Shown here: positions 8,618 to 16,902 of the stretch, piece after piece
Position numbering within the stretch: position 1 is the first letter of the stretch
Layout of the letters: each line of letters starts with the position of its first letter
Source of the DNA: Massilia sp. H6
GTDB lineage: Bacteria; Pseudomonadota; Gammaproteobacteria; Burkholderiales; Burkholderiaceae_D
Assembly (NCBI RefSeq): GCF_024802625.1
Contig: NZ_CP103371.1
Location: 2,294,001 to 2,358,000, forward strand
Direction of reading: 5' to 3'
DNA length: 64,000 nt
Position numbers and translations under genes: made by a program
The notes under the pieces: model-generated
Told to the model about the DNA's origin: nothing
What the model saw: the letters and a program-made list of their open reading frames with translations, nothing else
The model's database searches: none

Positions 8618-10636
8618 ATGGCCAAGCTCCTGCGTTATCAAATCTGCCTCGCCTGCCTCGGGTATACCGCGATGCTCATCGGCGCCCCGGCTGTCGCGGC
8701 CCGGCCTGCCGCCGGCACTAGCGCGACACTGGCCTTGCTCGAGACTACCGACCTGCACGCCAACGTGGTTGGCTACGACTATTACAAGCTGGTGGCCGAG
8801 CCTTCGCTTGGCATGGACCGCACCGCCACGCTGATTCACCAGGCGCGCAGGGAATTCGCCAACACGCTATTGCTCGACAACGGCGACACGATCCAGGGCA
8901 ACGCGCTGGCCGACTACCAGGCGCTGGTCAAGCCGCTGGGCTGTGGCGAGACGCTGGGCATCTACAAGATCATGAACCGGCTGCGCTACGACGGGGCGGG
9001 GGTGGGTAACCATGAATTCAATTACGGGCTAAGTTTCCTCAACCAGGTGACCGGCAGCCGCTTCCAGGTGGCCGGCGTGCAGCCGGCGAAACGCTGCGCT
9101 GGTCCCGGCTTTCCCATGGTGCTGGCCAATGTCTACAGCCTGCAAACCAAGAAGCCCTTGTTCAGTCCCTACGCCATCATCGACAAGCAGCTCAGCGGCA
9201 TCGATGCGAACGGCAAGCCGGTGAAGGCCCTGGCGCGGGTGGGGATCATTGGCTTTACGCCGCCGTCCATCATGTCCTGGGACAAGCGCTGGCTGGAAGG
9301 CCGCGTCTACACCACCGGGGTGCGCGAGGCGGCCCGGAAGTACATTCCCGAGATGCGCCGCAAGGGCGCCGACCTGGTGGTGGCCATCTCGCACGGCGGC
9401 CTCGACGCCGGCCCATACACGCCGGCGATGGAAAACGCCAACTGGCACCTGGCGCAGGTAGGCGGCATCGACGCCATGCTGCTCGGGCATGCACATCAGT
9501 TGTTCCCGAACCCCGCCAGCACAGTGCCGCAATTTGACCTGCCGGGCGTGGACAAGGCCAGGGGCCTGGTACATGGCGTGCCGACGGTGATGGCCAGCCT
9601 GTGGGGCAAACACCTGGGCGTGATCCAGCTGCACCTGAAGCATGACGGCAAGCGCTGGTCCGTCGAAAAAGAGAAAACCGTGGTCCAGGCGCGCGCGGCG
9701 CAGCTTGGGGGCAAGGCTTTCGTCGACCCCGACCCCACGCTGATGGCATTGGTAAGAAAAGAACACGAGGCGACCATCGACTATGTACAGACGCCGGTGG
9801 GCACGACCGATTTTCGCATGTCGAGCTATTTCGCCGACGTTGGCGACGGTTCGGCGATCGAGGTGGTCAACCAGGCGCAGGCCGCCTACGTCGCCAGCTT
9901 CGTCGCCGCCAACCTGCCGCAATACAAGCACTTGCCGGTGCTGTCGGTGTCGGCGCCGTTCAAGAGTGGCGTGGCCGGCGCGCTCGACTACACCGACGTC
10001 AAACCGGGCAACCTGGCGCTGAACAACGCGGCCGACCTGTACCTGTATCCGAACGCGCTGTATGCCGTGAAGGTCAATGGCGCCGAGCTCACCGCCTGGC
10101 TGGAAAAGGCGGCGCAGCGTTTCAATACCATCGATCCCACCAAGCCCGAAGCGCAGCTGCTGGTCAATTTGGCGGTGCCAAGCTATAACTTCGATACGAT
10201 TACCTCGCACGAGGTGTCGTACGAGATCGACGTGACCCGCGCGCCAGGCCAGCGCATTGGCAAGCTGACCTGGCGCGGCAAGCCGGTGGCGGCCGGGCAG
10301 GAATTCCTGGTCGCGACCAATAACTACCGGGCCAGCGGCGGCGGCAATTTTCCCGGCCTCGATGGCAGCCGTACCGTGATCGCCTCGCCCGACAACAACC
10401 GCGAGGTGTTGATCAATTATGTGCGCAGCGTGAAAAAGCTCACGCGCGCGGCCAACGGTTCCGCGCGCAGCTGGCGCTTTGCCCGGGTGCAGACGGCAGG
10501 TCCGGTGGTGTTTCACGCGGCGCCGGGGATGCTCAAGCTGGCGCACGAGGCCGGGCTGCAGCATGTGTCGCAGCTGGCGGCGGACGACGGCCGCGGCAAG
10601 GGCACGGCGCTGTACGCGCTGGACCTGTCGAAATGA
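8618..10636 (+). CDS. cpdB: Periplasmic 2',3'-cyclic-nucleotide phosphodiesterase / 3'-nucleotidase
   Basis: Periplasmic metallophosphoesterase that converts 2',3'-cyclic nucleotides to 3'-nucleotides and then to nucleosides for scavenging. The start at 8618 gives a signal peptide of about 28 residues ending AAVAARPA-like (hydrophobic core CLACLGYTAMLIG). The two-metal site is visible: LLETTDLHAN, LLLDNGDTIQGN, GVGNHEFNYG, VAISHGGLD and LLGHAHQLFP. The C-terminal 5'-nucleotidase substrate-binding domain (about residues 380-670) carries ATNNYRASGGGNFPG. 672 residues is close to E. coli CpdB. The open frame extends upstream across prfB, but only this start gives a signal peptide. It overlaps the following Sel1 gene by ATGA. 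Confidence 0.92.
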   Translation: MAKLLRYQICLACLGYTAMLIGAPAVAARPAAGTSATLALLETTDLHANVVGYDYYKLVAEPSLGMDRTATLIHQARREFANTLLLDNGDTIQGNALADYQALVKPLGCGETLGIYKIMNRLRYDGAGVGNHEFNYGLSFLNQVTGSRFQVAGVQPAKRCAGPGFPMVLANVYSLQTKKPLFSPYAIIDKQLSGIDANGKPVKALARVGIIGFTPPSIMSWDKRWLEGRVYTTGVREAARKYIPEMRRKGADLVVAISHGGLDAGPYTPAMENANWHLAQVGGIDAMLLGHAHQLFPNPASTVPQFDLPGVDKARGLVHGVPTVMASLWGKHLGVIQLHLKHDGKRWSVEKEKTVVQARAAQLGGKAFVDPDPTLMALVRKEHEATIDYVQTPVGTTDFRMSSYFADVGDGSAIEVVNQAQAAYVASFVAANLPQYKHLPVLSVSAPFKSGVAGALDYTDVKPGNLALNNAADLYLYPNALYAVKVNGAELTAWLEKAAQRFNTIDPTKPEAQLLVNLAVPSYNFDTITSHEVSYEIDVTRAPGQRIGKLTWRGKPVAAGQEFLVATNNYRASGGGNFPGLDGSRTVIASPDNNREVLINYVRSVKKLTRAANGSARSWRFARVQTAGPVVFHAAPGMLKLAHEAGLQHVSQLAADDGRGKGTALYALDLSK

Positions 10637-11025
10637 AGCGGATACTGGTAATGACGCTGGCGGCCGCGCTGCTGGTGCATCCCGCGATGGCGCAGCATGG
10701 CGACGAGGTCGATATCGCTTTCCAGCGTGCTTTGGTGCACCGCAGCGGCGATCCGGCGCTGGCGCTGCATTGGCTGGGCGTGGCGGCGGCGCGCGGCATG
10801 CCCGAAGCGATGTTCTTGCTGGCCAACATGCTGCTCGAGGGCGAAGGCAAGGGCGGCGTGCGCGACGAAGCGGCGGCGCGGCGCTGGCTCGAGGCAGCGG
10901 CCGAGCTGGATTATCCGGAAGCCTGGCAGCAGCTGGCCCTGCTGGAACCCGACCCGCAGCGTGCGGCTCAATTGATGCGCAGGGCTGCGCATGCATTGAC
11001 GCATCGCTCGGAAGGCAAGCGTTAG
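10633..11025 (+). CDS. Small secreted Sel1-repeat protein
   Basis: A 130-residue protein with a cleavable signal peptide (MKRILVMTLAAALLVHPAMAQ) followed by two or three Sel1-like (TPR-type) repeats. ALHWLGVAAARGMPEAMFLLANML and ARRWLEAAAELDYPEAWQQLALL show the A/G-x-x-x-A-x-x-x-L pattern. The start overlaps the cpdB stop by ATGA, so the two are translated together and it is probably periplasmic. Sel1 proteins mediate protein-protein contacts; no specific partner can be named. Confidence 0.75.
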   Translation: MKRILVMTLAAALLVHPAMAQHGDEVDIAFQRALVHRSGDPALALHWLGVAAARGMPEAMFLLANMLLEGEGKGGVRDEAAARRWLEAAAELDYPEAWQQLALLEPDPQRAAQLMRRAAHALTHRSEGKR

Positions 11026-11102
11026 GCACTCTGCTGCACGACTGCATGACTGCATGACTGCGCGACAGGCCGATACTGCTGGTCGTCGAGCCGGCAATTC
11101 GG

Positions 11103-11423
11103 TTAATGCAGCGCCGTCTTCTCGGCCTGCACCAGCACGAACGGGCTCACCACCGAGGCCCACACGGTAGCGTCGGAATCGGTCCAGGCCTGCGCCTGCT
11201 GGTCGCTTACCTTGGCCACCGTGCCGGCCTGCATCCACGCCAGGATGCTCGCCTTGTCGTCATGCGCCACCCGTAGCGCTACCTCGATCAGGTCCAGCGC
11301 CTGGCTCACGTAGATCACCGAGCCGCTGGCAAAATGGCGATCGAGCTCGCGCCATTTCACGCGGCCGGTTTCGCGATTGATCTTGTCGTGCAGCTCGGTG
11401 TCTTTGTCTGGGTTCGTCTTCAT
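11103..11423 (-). CDS. DUF2288 family protein
   Basis: A 106-residue soluble protein. The pattern KWRELDRHFASGSVIYVS, ALDLIEVALRVAHD, and VSDQQAQAWTDSDATVWASVVSPFVLVQ matches the DUF2288 family of proteobacterial proteins, whose function is unknown to me. The start at 11423 fits the family N-terminus (ELHDKINRETGRVKW); the frame continues upstream only through the RES gene in another frame. It begins 14 bases after the RES toxin stop on the same strand, so it is probably the third gene of that transcript. Whether it has anything to do with the toxin is unknown. Confidence 0.75.
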   Translation of the reverse strand: MKTNPDKDTELHDKINRETGRVKWRELDRHFASGSVIYVSQALDLIEVALRVAHDDKASILAWMQAGTVAKVSDQQAQAWTDSDATVWASVVSPFVLVQAEKTALH

Positions 11424-11437
11424 GCGTTCTTGCTTTG

Positions 11438-12118
11438 TCAGGTAATCTGGACCGCCGGTTGCGGTGTACCCGTCCATGTTAACCGATAGGTCTGCGCCTT
11501 GCGTACATTGCCCACCAATGCCGGGCGAAAGCACGCCAGGTTGGTGCCACCCGGATGGCGCACGCTCGGGTAGATGATGCCCATCGAGCCGCCGTCGAGC
11601 AGGCGGTTGGCCAGGGCTTGCGAAGCAATATAGCTGTTCGGGTCGAGGCAGGCACGGTAGGTATCGGCATCGCGCAAGTCGTGAAAGCCCGCGCTGAAGT
11701 CGGCCAGCAGGCACTGGTAACTGACACTGTCGTCGAACCGTCCGATCTCGTGGTATTCGACCGTCTTGTGGAAGATGACTTCGGCCAGCGCCGTCTCGGC
11801 TGCGAACGCGCAGTACCAGGCGCCGCGCTCGCCGTCATTGAAGCGGCTGCCTTCGGGACGCGCATAGGTATAGGCCGCATTGATGATGCGAAAGTTCGGA
11901 ACGCCAAATACCAGCTCGTCCATTCCGATGCCGGGCAGTAGTCCGGATTCGCCGCGCAGGCGTTCGTTGGTGGCGTTGTCGAGGTCGAACAGGTCGCGCA
12001 GGATGGCGTCGTCCTCGGCCAGTGGCGCCAGCACGGAGTCTTCGACATCGGCAAAGCGCGATGGAATCAGGCGGCAGGTATCGTTCTGGCGTAGCTGGGT
12101 CAGCTTATGCGGCGGCAA
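11438..12118 (-). CDS. RES-domain toxin (NAD+-targeting type), probable TTG start
   Basis: RES-domain protein of the Xre/ParS-RES toxin-antitoxin class; characterised members degrade NAD+ by phosphorolysis or act as ADP-ribosyltransferases. From TTG 12118 the protein has 226 residues with the RES core at about 60-215: YTYARPEGSRFNDGERG, then WYCAFAAETALAEVIFH (aromatic and the conserved Glu at about 113) and SMGIIYPSVRHPGG with the conserved Ser near 185. No ATG lies near the domain start; TTG 12118 follows GGAGG by nine bases and begins three bases past the antitoxin stop. CTG 12124, overlapping that stop, is the alternative. The frame is open further upstream to 12598 but there it only shadows the antitoxin. 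Confidence 0.85.
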   Translation of the reverse strand: MPPHKLTQLRQNDTCRLIPSRFADVEDSVLAPLAEDDAILRDLFDLDNATNERLRGESGLLPGIGMDELVFGVPNFRIINAAYTYARPEGSRFNDGERGAWYCAFAAETALAEVIFHKTVEYHEIGRFDDSVSYQCLLADFSAGFHDLRDADTYRACLDPNSYIASQALANRLLDGGSMGIIYPSVRHPGGTNLACFRPALVGNVRKAQTYRLTWTGTPQPAVQIT

Positions 12119-12120
12119 GA

Positions 12121-12558
12121 TCAGAGGCCTCCGCGGCGTGCGTCGAGCAATTTGCGCACGGTCTGCATGGCCACCAGGCCGCCGCCGAGCATGTAGGCCA
12201 GCGGTGTGCGGCCGGCGAAGACAGGGTTGGTATTCGGAAGGTGCACCCATTCGTCGGCGAGCTTGTCGCCATAGAGGATATGCAAGGCCTTGTAGATGCC
12301 AAGCAGGTAGGACACGCGGGTGATGCGGTCGACTTCGAGCACCCGGTCGGGGTTCTTCTTCCATTCGTAATACGAGGACGATGCCAGGCCGCCGAGCAGC
12401 TCGCGCGCGTCGTCGTCGCGTACTCCCCAGGCGGCAGCGAGCTTGAAAAAGCCCTTGAGTGCCGAGCGCGACAGCCGTTCGCGCTCGGGGCGCGAGTTCA
12501 GGTCGACCAGTACCGCTGTCTCGAACCGGCTCTTGGGGTAGCAGTAGGCTAGGCTCAT
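12121..12558 (-). CDS. ParS/Xre-type antitoxin of the RES pair
   Basis: A 145-residue antitoxin of the Xre-ParS-MbcA family (DUF2384). The N-terminal part (RLSRSALKGFFKLAAAWGV... LASSSYYEWKKNP) is a helical Xre-like DNA-binding unit. The C-terminal toxin-binding part ends in the typical YMLGGGLVAMQTVRKLLDARRGG. The start at 12558 has a strong Shine-Dalgarno (GGAGGAC, six bases upstream). It sits first in the operon directly before the RES gene, the usual order, and is expected to repress its own promoter at 12581-12609. Confidence 0.87.
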   Translation of the reverse strand: MSLAYCYPKSRFETAVLVDLNSRPERERLSRSALKGFFKLAAAWGVRDDDARELLGGLASSSYYEWKKNPDRVLEVDRITRVSYLLGIYKALHILYGDKLADEWVHLPNTNPVFAGRTPLAYMLGGGLVAMQTVRKLLDARRGGL

Positions 12559-12580
12559 GAAGTCCTCCGTAATTGGACCT

Positions 12581-12609
12581 TTTATACTCCGATTCCAAAT
12601 CAATTGCAA
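12581..12609 (-). promoter_or_regulatory. Sigma70-type promoter of the Xre-RES operon
   Basis: On the minus strand TTGCAA (12609-12604) is separated by 17 bases from TATAAA (12586-12581), 23 bases before the antitoxin ATG. The region is markedly more AT-rich than its surroundings and is the natural place for antitoxin autoregulation. Confidence 0.65.
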
Positions 12610-12647
12610 CCGGCAGTCGTCATGCGTGCGCCTGCCAGCGCGCCGCG

Positions 12648-14342
12648 TCAGGCCGATTCCGCGTGCTCGACCAGTAGCTGGACCTTGGTGACGCCGTTGT
12701 ATTCGTTCGCATCGAGCCGGAATGCCACCCGCGCGCGATCGGCCAGGCTGGCGGTATGCCCGAACCAGATCGCGTCGTAACGGCGGCCGTTCTTTTCCAG
12801 CTGCAGCTTCAGGTGCCGCTCCTTCAGGATGCGCTGGCTGAGCACGCGGAACTCGTCGCAAAATACCGGTGGTGCAAAGCCCTGGCCCCATACCTGAGCA
12901 TCGAGCTGTTCGATGAACTGGGTCGAGTAATACTCGTCTTCGAGCGGGCCGTCGGTCTCGACGATGCGCTCGAGCTGGGCCTGGGTCAGCCAGGCGCTGC
13001 CGACCGCTTCGAAGGCCTGCGAAAAGGTGTCGAAGTGTTCGGCGCGGATGCTCAGGCCGGCCGCCATGGCGTGCCCGCCGAACTTGTCGATCAGCCCCGG
13101 CACGCGTTTGGACACCAGGTCGAGCGCGTCGCGCAGGTGAAAGCCCGGGATCGAGCGGCCCGAGCCCTTGATCCAGCCCTCGTTGCCGGGCGCGAAAGTG
13201 ATGGTCGGCCGGAAGAACTTTTCTTTCAGGCGCGAGGCGACGATGCCGATCACGCCCTGGTGCCAGCCCGCGTCGAACACGCTGATGGTGCTCGAGCTGG
13301 CCGGTTCGAAGCTGTCCAGGTGGAGCAGCGCAGTATCTTGCATGTCGGCTTCGATCTCGCGCCGCTTGAGATTGATGTCGTTGAGCTGCTGCGCGATCGC
13401 CCAGGCGCGGCCCGGGTCGTCGGTGAGCAGGCATTCGATACCGAGCGACATGTCGTCGAGCCGGCCGGCGGCGTTCAGGCGCGGGCCGAGCGCAAAGCCC
13501 AGGTCAAACGGCGACGCCGAGCGCCCTTCGCGCCCCGCCACGCGAAACAGCGCCGCCACGCCCGGATGCATGCGCCCCGCGCGCATGCGCTTGATGCCCT
13601 GTGCGACCAGGATGCGGTTGTTGGCGTCGAGCCGCACCACGTCGGCCACCGTGCCCAGCGCCACCAGGTCGAGCAGGCTGTCGAGTTTCGGCTGGGTCTG
13701 GGCATCGAACACGCCGCGCCGGCGTAGTTCGGCGCGCAGCGCCAGCAGCACGTAGAACACCACGCCGACGCCGGCCAGGTGCTTGCTCGGGAAGCCGCAC
13801 TCGGGTTGGTTCGGGTTGACGATCACGCGCGCCGGCGGCAGCAGGTCGCCCGGCAGGTGATGGTCGGTGACCACCACGTCGATGCCGCGCCGGTTGGCTT
13901 CGATCACGCCCTCGACGCTGGCGATGCCGTTGTCGACCGTGACGATGATGTCGGGCGACTTTTCGCGCGCCGCCAGATCGACGATTTCGGGAGTCAGGCC
14001 ATAGCCGTGCACCACCCGGTCGGGCACGATGTAGTCGACGTTCGCGCCCATCATGCGCAGGCCGCGCAGTGCGGTGGCGCAGGCGGTGGCGCCGTCGCAG
14101 TCGTAGTCGGCGACGATGGTCATGCGCTTGCCGGCGGCGATGGCGTCGGCCAAAAAGCTGGCGGCCGCGTCGATGTGGCGCAGGCCGCCCGGTGGAATGA
14201 GAGCGGCCAGCTCGCTCGAGAGCTCGCGCACGTCGAGCAGGCCGCGCGCGGCATAGATGCGCGCGAGCACCGGGTGCACGCCGCCCTGGCGCAGCATCTC
14301 GGAAGTGCGCAGCGGACAGGGGCGGGTAGTGATGCGGGTCAT
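12648..14342 (-). CDS. recJ: Single-stranded-DNA-specific 5'-3' exonuclease RecJ
   Basis: Processive ssDNA exonuclease of RecF-pathway recombination, mismatch and base-excision repair. DHH motifs are in order: VADYDCDGATA (motif I), VTVDNGIAS (II) and VVTDHHLPG (III, the DHH), then LVALGTVADVV and a DHHA1 domain with GPRLNAAGRLDD. A C-terminal OB-like domain follows (about residues 460-564). 564 residues is the normal length. The start ATG at 14342 gives MTRITTRPCPLR; a long open frame upstream of it is antisense or out-of-frame coding of the neighbour. Only 89 bases separate its stop from the antitoxin start. Confidence 0.95.
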   Translation of the reverse strand: MTRITTRPCPLRTSEMLRQGGVHPVLARIYAARGLLDVRELSSELAALIPPGGLRHIDAAASFLADAIAAGKRMTIVADYDCDGATACATALRGLRMMGANVDYIVPDRVVHGYGLTPEIVDLAAREKSPDIIVTVDNGIASVEGVIEANRRGIDVVVTDHHLPGDLLPPARVIVNPNQPECGFPSKHLAGVGVVFYVLLALRAELRRRGVFDAQTQPKLDSLLDLVALGTVADVVRLDANNRILVAQGIKRMRAGRMHPGVAALFRVAGREGRSASPFDLGFALGPRLNAAGRLDDMSLGIECLLTDDPGRAWAIAQQLNDINLKRREIEADMQDTALLHLDSFEPASSSTISVFDAGWHQGVIGIVASRLKEKFFRPTITFAPGNEGWIKGSGRSIPGFHLRDALDLVSKRVPGLIDKFGGHAMAAGLSIRAEHFDTFSQAFEAVGSAWLTQAQLERIVETDGPLEDEYYSTQFIEQLDAQVWGQGFAPPVFCDEFRVLSQRILKERHLKLQLEKNGRRYDAIWFGHTASLADRARVAFRLDANEYNGVTKVQLLVEHAESA

Positions 14343-14383
14343 GGTAGGGCTGCGGTCAATGCCGGAGCCAGGCGATGGGGCGT

Positions 14384-15415
14384 TCAAATCAAGCGTTCCA
14401 GGGTCGGCCGGCACCAGAATTTGCGCTGGGCCATGGCGGTGGTGGTGAATTCGGCAAGGCCGTCGCGGCTGCTCGCGACCAGGTGCAGGCGCGTGACGCG
14501 ACCCTGCATCAGCGCCGCGTGCAAGGGGGCGAACAGCTTGTCTTCCAGGTTTAGCACGTGCTGCAGCCACACGCCCCAGTCGGCGGCAATCGCCGCCTCG
14601 GCCAGGTGGCCCACCACCAGCAGGCCATCCTGCGCCAGCACGCTCTCGAGCTGGTCGAACGAGTCGAGGCGGCGCTCGGCCAGCGCCGCGATCCAGCCCG
14701 GCGTGCCGATGCTGGCCATCTTGCCGTTCATGGGCGCCTTGTCTTGCGCCGCGCCCCACAGCCAGAAGGCATTCACGCCCGGCAGGCGCCTGGCTTCGCG
14801 CGCGGCGTTCACAGGATGGGTGTGCCAGGCCATCTGGACTTCGTTCTGCAGCTTGCGGTAGGCCAGGGCGCGCGCGCCGCGCGGCACGAAATCGGTCAGG
14901 TCCATGCCGGCCACGGTGTCCGGGGTAGCGCTGTCGATATGCGCCCAGTCGTCGGCGCGCAGGAACCAGGTCTGGGCGTCGCCGTAGCGCAGCGGACGGT
15001 CGATCTCCTGGCACAGGGCACGCGCGGTCTCGAACAGCGCGCGGCTTTCGTCCTCGTCCAGGTCGAGCTGGCGCAGGTCGGCCATCATCGAATGGCTGCG
15101 GGCGATCTGGACGTGGGCCGGGTTGACAATGAACCAGGTGCCGTGTTCCGGGTCGAGCCCGAAGCCGCGCATGGCGGCGGCGGCAAAGGCTGGCTGCCCA
15201 TCGGGCGCCAGGCCGAGCGCGCGCGCCAGCCATTGCTCGTGCGGCAAGGCGCGCGCGGTATCCACCGTCGCAAGGCGTCGGTGGGCGACGGTGCGGGCCA
15301 GCAGCGTGGCCAGCATCGGGGTCTGCGGCGCGGGCGTGGTCAAGGCCCGTACCAGGTCGGGCGCGAATTCGGGGAGCGGGAGCAGGTGCGGAACAACGAG
15401 CGTGATCTGGGACAT
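14384..15415 (-). CDS. RpfE-type / phosphoglycerate-mutase-like protein next to recJ
   Basis: A 343-residue protein resembling the proteins annotated as regulatory protein RpfE or COG4255 phosphoglycerate-mutase-like, which flank recJ in Xanthomonas and many Burkholderiales. It has no signal peptide or membrane segment. Conserved-looking stretches are HGTWFIVNPAHVQIARSHS, the WFLRADD segment, and LPGVNAFWLWGAA followed by LVVGHLAEAA. It lies 41 bases upstream of recJ on the same strand and is divergent from lolC. The family assignment rests on recall of sequence and synteny; no enzymatic role is established here. Confidence 0.55.
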   Translation of the reverse strand: MSQITLVVPHLLPLPEFAPDLVRALTTPAPQTPMLATLLARTVAHRRLATVDTARALPHEQWLARALGLAPDGQPAFAAAAMRGFGLDPEHGTWFIVNPAHVQIARSHSMMADLRQLDLDEDESRALFETARALCQEIDRPLRYGDAQTWFLRADDWAHIDSATPDTVAGMDLTDFVPRGARALAYRKLQNEVQMAWHTHPVNAAREARRLPGVNAFWLWGAAQDKAPMNGKMASIGTPGWIAALAERRLDSFDQLESVLAQDGLLVVGHLAEAAIAADWGVWLQHVLNLEDKLFAPLHAALMQGRVTRLHLVASSRDGLAEFTTTAMAQRKFWCRPTLERLI

Positions 15416-15551
15416 GCCGCCATTTTACGGCATATGCGCGCCCACCGAATGGACCGGTGCCGCCCTGGCGGGCGGGCTGCTACAGGTTTTTGCGACATGA
15501 TGGCCCGATGTCTGGCAAACTGTCGGGTTGGCAAACCAACAACCGGATTTC

Positions 15552-16826
15552 ATGAGCATCACCCACAAGCTGCCCTACGAGTGGCAGGTCGGCCTGCGTT
15601 ACACCCGCGCGGGCAAGCGCAGCGGGCGCAACAGCTTTATTTCCTTCATTTCGATGGCATCGGTGGCGGGCATTGCGCTGGGCGCGGCCGCGCTGATCAT
15701 CGTGCTGTCGGTGATGAATGGTTTTCAGAAAGAAGTCACCGCCCGCATGCTCTCGGTGCTGGCCCATGTGGAAGTATTCGACGCCAGCGGCGCGATGCCG
15801 CAGTGGCAGGCGTCGCGCCAGCAAGCGCTGCGCAATCCCGAAGTACGCGCCGCCGCGCCTTTCGTCGAGACCCAGGCCATGCTGCTCAGCGATGGCGTGA
15901 TGAAGCCGGTGCTTCTGCGCGGGGTTGACCCGGGCCAGGAGGCGAGCGTCTCGGATGTGCCGGAGCACATGCGCGAAGGCCGCTTCGACGTGATTGCGCC
16001 GGGCTCTTACAACATCATCATCGGGCGCGCCCTGGCAACTTCGCTGGATGTCGGCGTGGGTGAGCGCATCACGCTCCTGATGTCATCGGCTGCCGATGGC
16101 CAGGGAGTCGGCGCAGGCACCATGCCGCGCACCCGGCCCTTGACCGTGGCGGGCATCTTCGAGGCGGGTCATTTCGAATTCGATTCGACGCTCGCCTTTG
16201 CCCATATCGACGATGCCAGCGAGCTGGCGGGCTTGAGCGCCCCGTCCGGATTGCGCCTGCGCCTGGCCGACATGCAGCGCGCGCCCGCGGTTGCGGCCCA
16301 GCTGCAGGCGAGCATGTCGGGCGAGCTGTTCATCCGCGACTGGTCGAAGGTCAATGCGATGTGGTTCGCGGCCGTGCAGTCGCAAAAGCGCATGATGTTC
16401 ATCATCCTGACCATGATCGTCGCGGTAGCGGCGTTCAACCTGGTGTCGACGCTGGTCATGACGGTGCGCGACAAGCAGTCGGACATCGCGATCCTGCGCA
16501 CGCTGGGGGCCTCGCCGCGCTCGGTCATGACCATCTTCATGGTGCAGGGCACCCTGGTTGGCGTGCTCGGCGCACTGCTGGGCGTCGGGCTGGGTGTGCT
16601 GGTCGCGCTCAACATCGATATCATCGTGCCTTTCATCGAACGCAGCTTCCAGGTGCAATTCTTGTCGCAGGAGGTGTACCTGATCAGCGAGATTCCGTCC
16701 GAGCTGCGCTGGGCCGACGTCGGCTGGATCGGTGGGGTAGCGGTACTGCTGGCCTTCCTGGCGACGCTTTACCCGAGCTGGTCGGCTTCGCGCGTGAAAC
16801 CGGCAGAGGCGCTACGCTATGAATAA
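15552..16826 (+). CDS. lolC: Lipoprotein-releasing ABC permease, first copy (LolC/LolE type)
   Basis: Inner-membrane permease of the Lol system that extracts outer-membrane lipoproteins and hands them to LolA. The 424-residue protein has the MacB/LolC plan: one N-terminal helix (about 28-50), a periplasmic domain (about 51-270) and three C-terminal helices. The start at 15552 is chosen because it matches exactly the N-terminus of the next gene (MSIT-KLPYEW-VGLRYTR). By eye the two proteins are about two-thirds identical overall and nearly identical in the first 75 and last 150 residues; the periplasmic part differs most. Which copy acts as LolC and which as LolE cannot be told. Confidence 0.9.
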   Translation: MSITHKLPYEWQVGLRYTRAGKRSGRNSFISFISMASVAGIALGAAALIIVLSVMNGFQKEVTARMLSVLAHVEVFDASGAMPQWQASRQQALRNPEVRAAAPFVETQAMLLSDGVMKPVLLRGVDPGQEASVSDVPEHMREGRFDVIAPGSYNIIIGRALATSLDVGVGERITLLMSSAADGQGVGAGTMPRTRPLTVAGIFEAGHFEFDSTLAFAHIDDASELAGLSAPSGLRLRLADMQRAPAVAAQLQASMSGELFIRDWSKVNAMWFAAVQSQKRMMFIILTMIVAVAAFNLVSTLVMTVRDKQSDIAILRTLGASPRSVMTIFMVQGTLVGVLGALLGVGLGVLVALNIDIIVPFIERSFQVQFLSQEVYLISEIPSELRWADVGWIGGVAVLLAFLATLYPSWSASRVKPAEALRYE

Positions 16827-16902
16827 CCGCGTCACCGCCCCTGTCGCCAGCACGCCTTGTATGGCACACTGCGGCCCTGAAAAACAAGGCCGTACACCAT
16901 GA
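16819..16902 (+). other. 27-codon reading frame linking the two Lol permeases; possible lolD remnant
   Basis: ATG at 16819 overlaps the first permease's stop by eight bases, exactly as lolD overlaps the second permease, and its TGA overlaps the ATG of the second permease. It reads MNNRVTAPVASTPC..., compared with [13 protein letters not shown] for LolD, and the DNA after ATGAAT is similar in both places. It could be the stub of a duplicated lolD, or simply a coupling leader. Expression is not shown. Confidence 0.4.

Noticed and set aside
12119..12598. Extension of the RES reading frame far upstream to 12598
   Set aside because: This part overlaps the antitoxin in another frame, is Arg/Pro-rich and has no domain; the RES domain begins near 12118.
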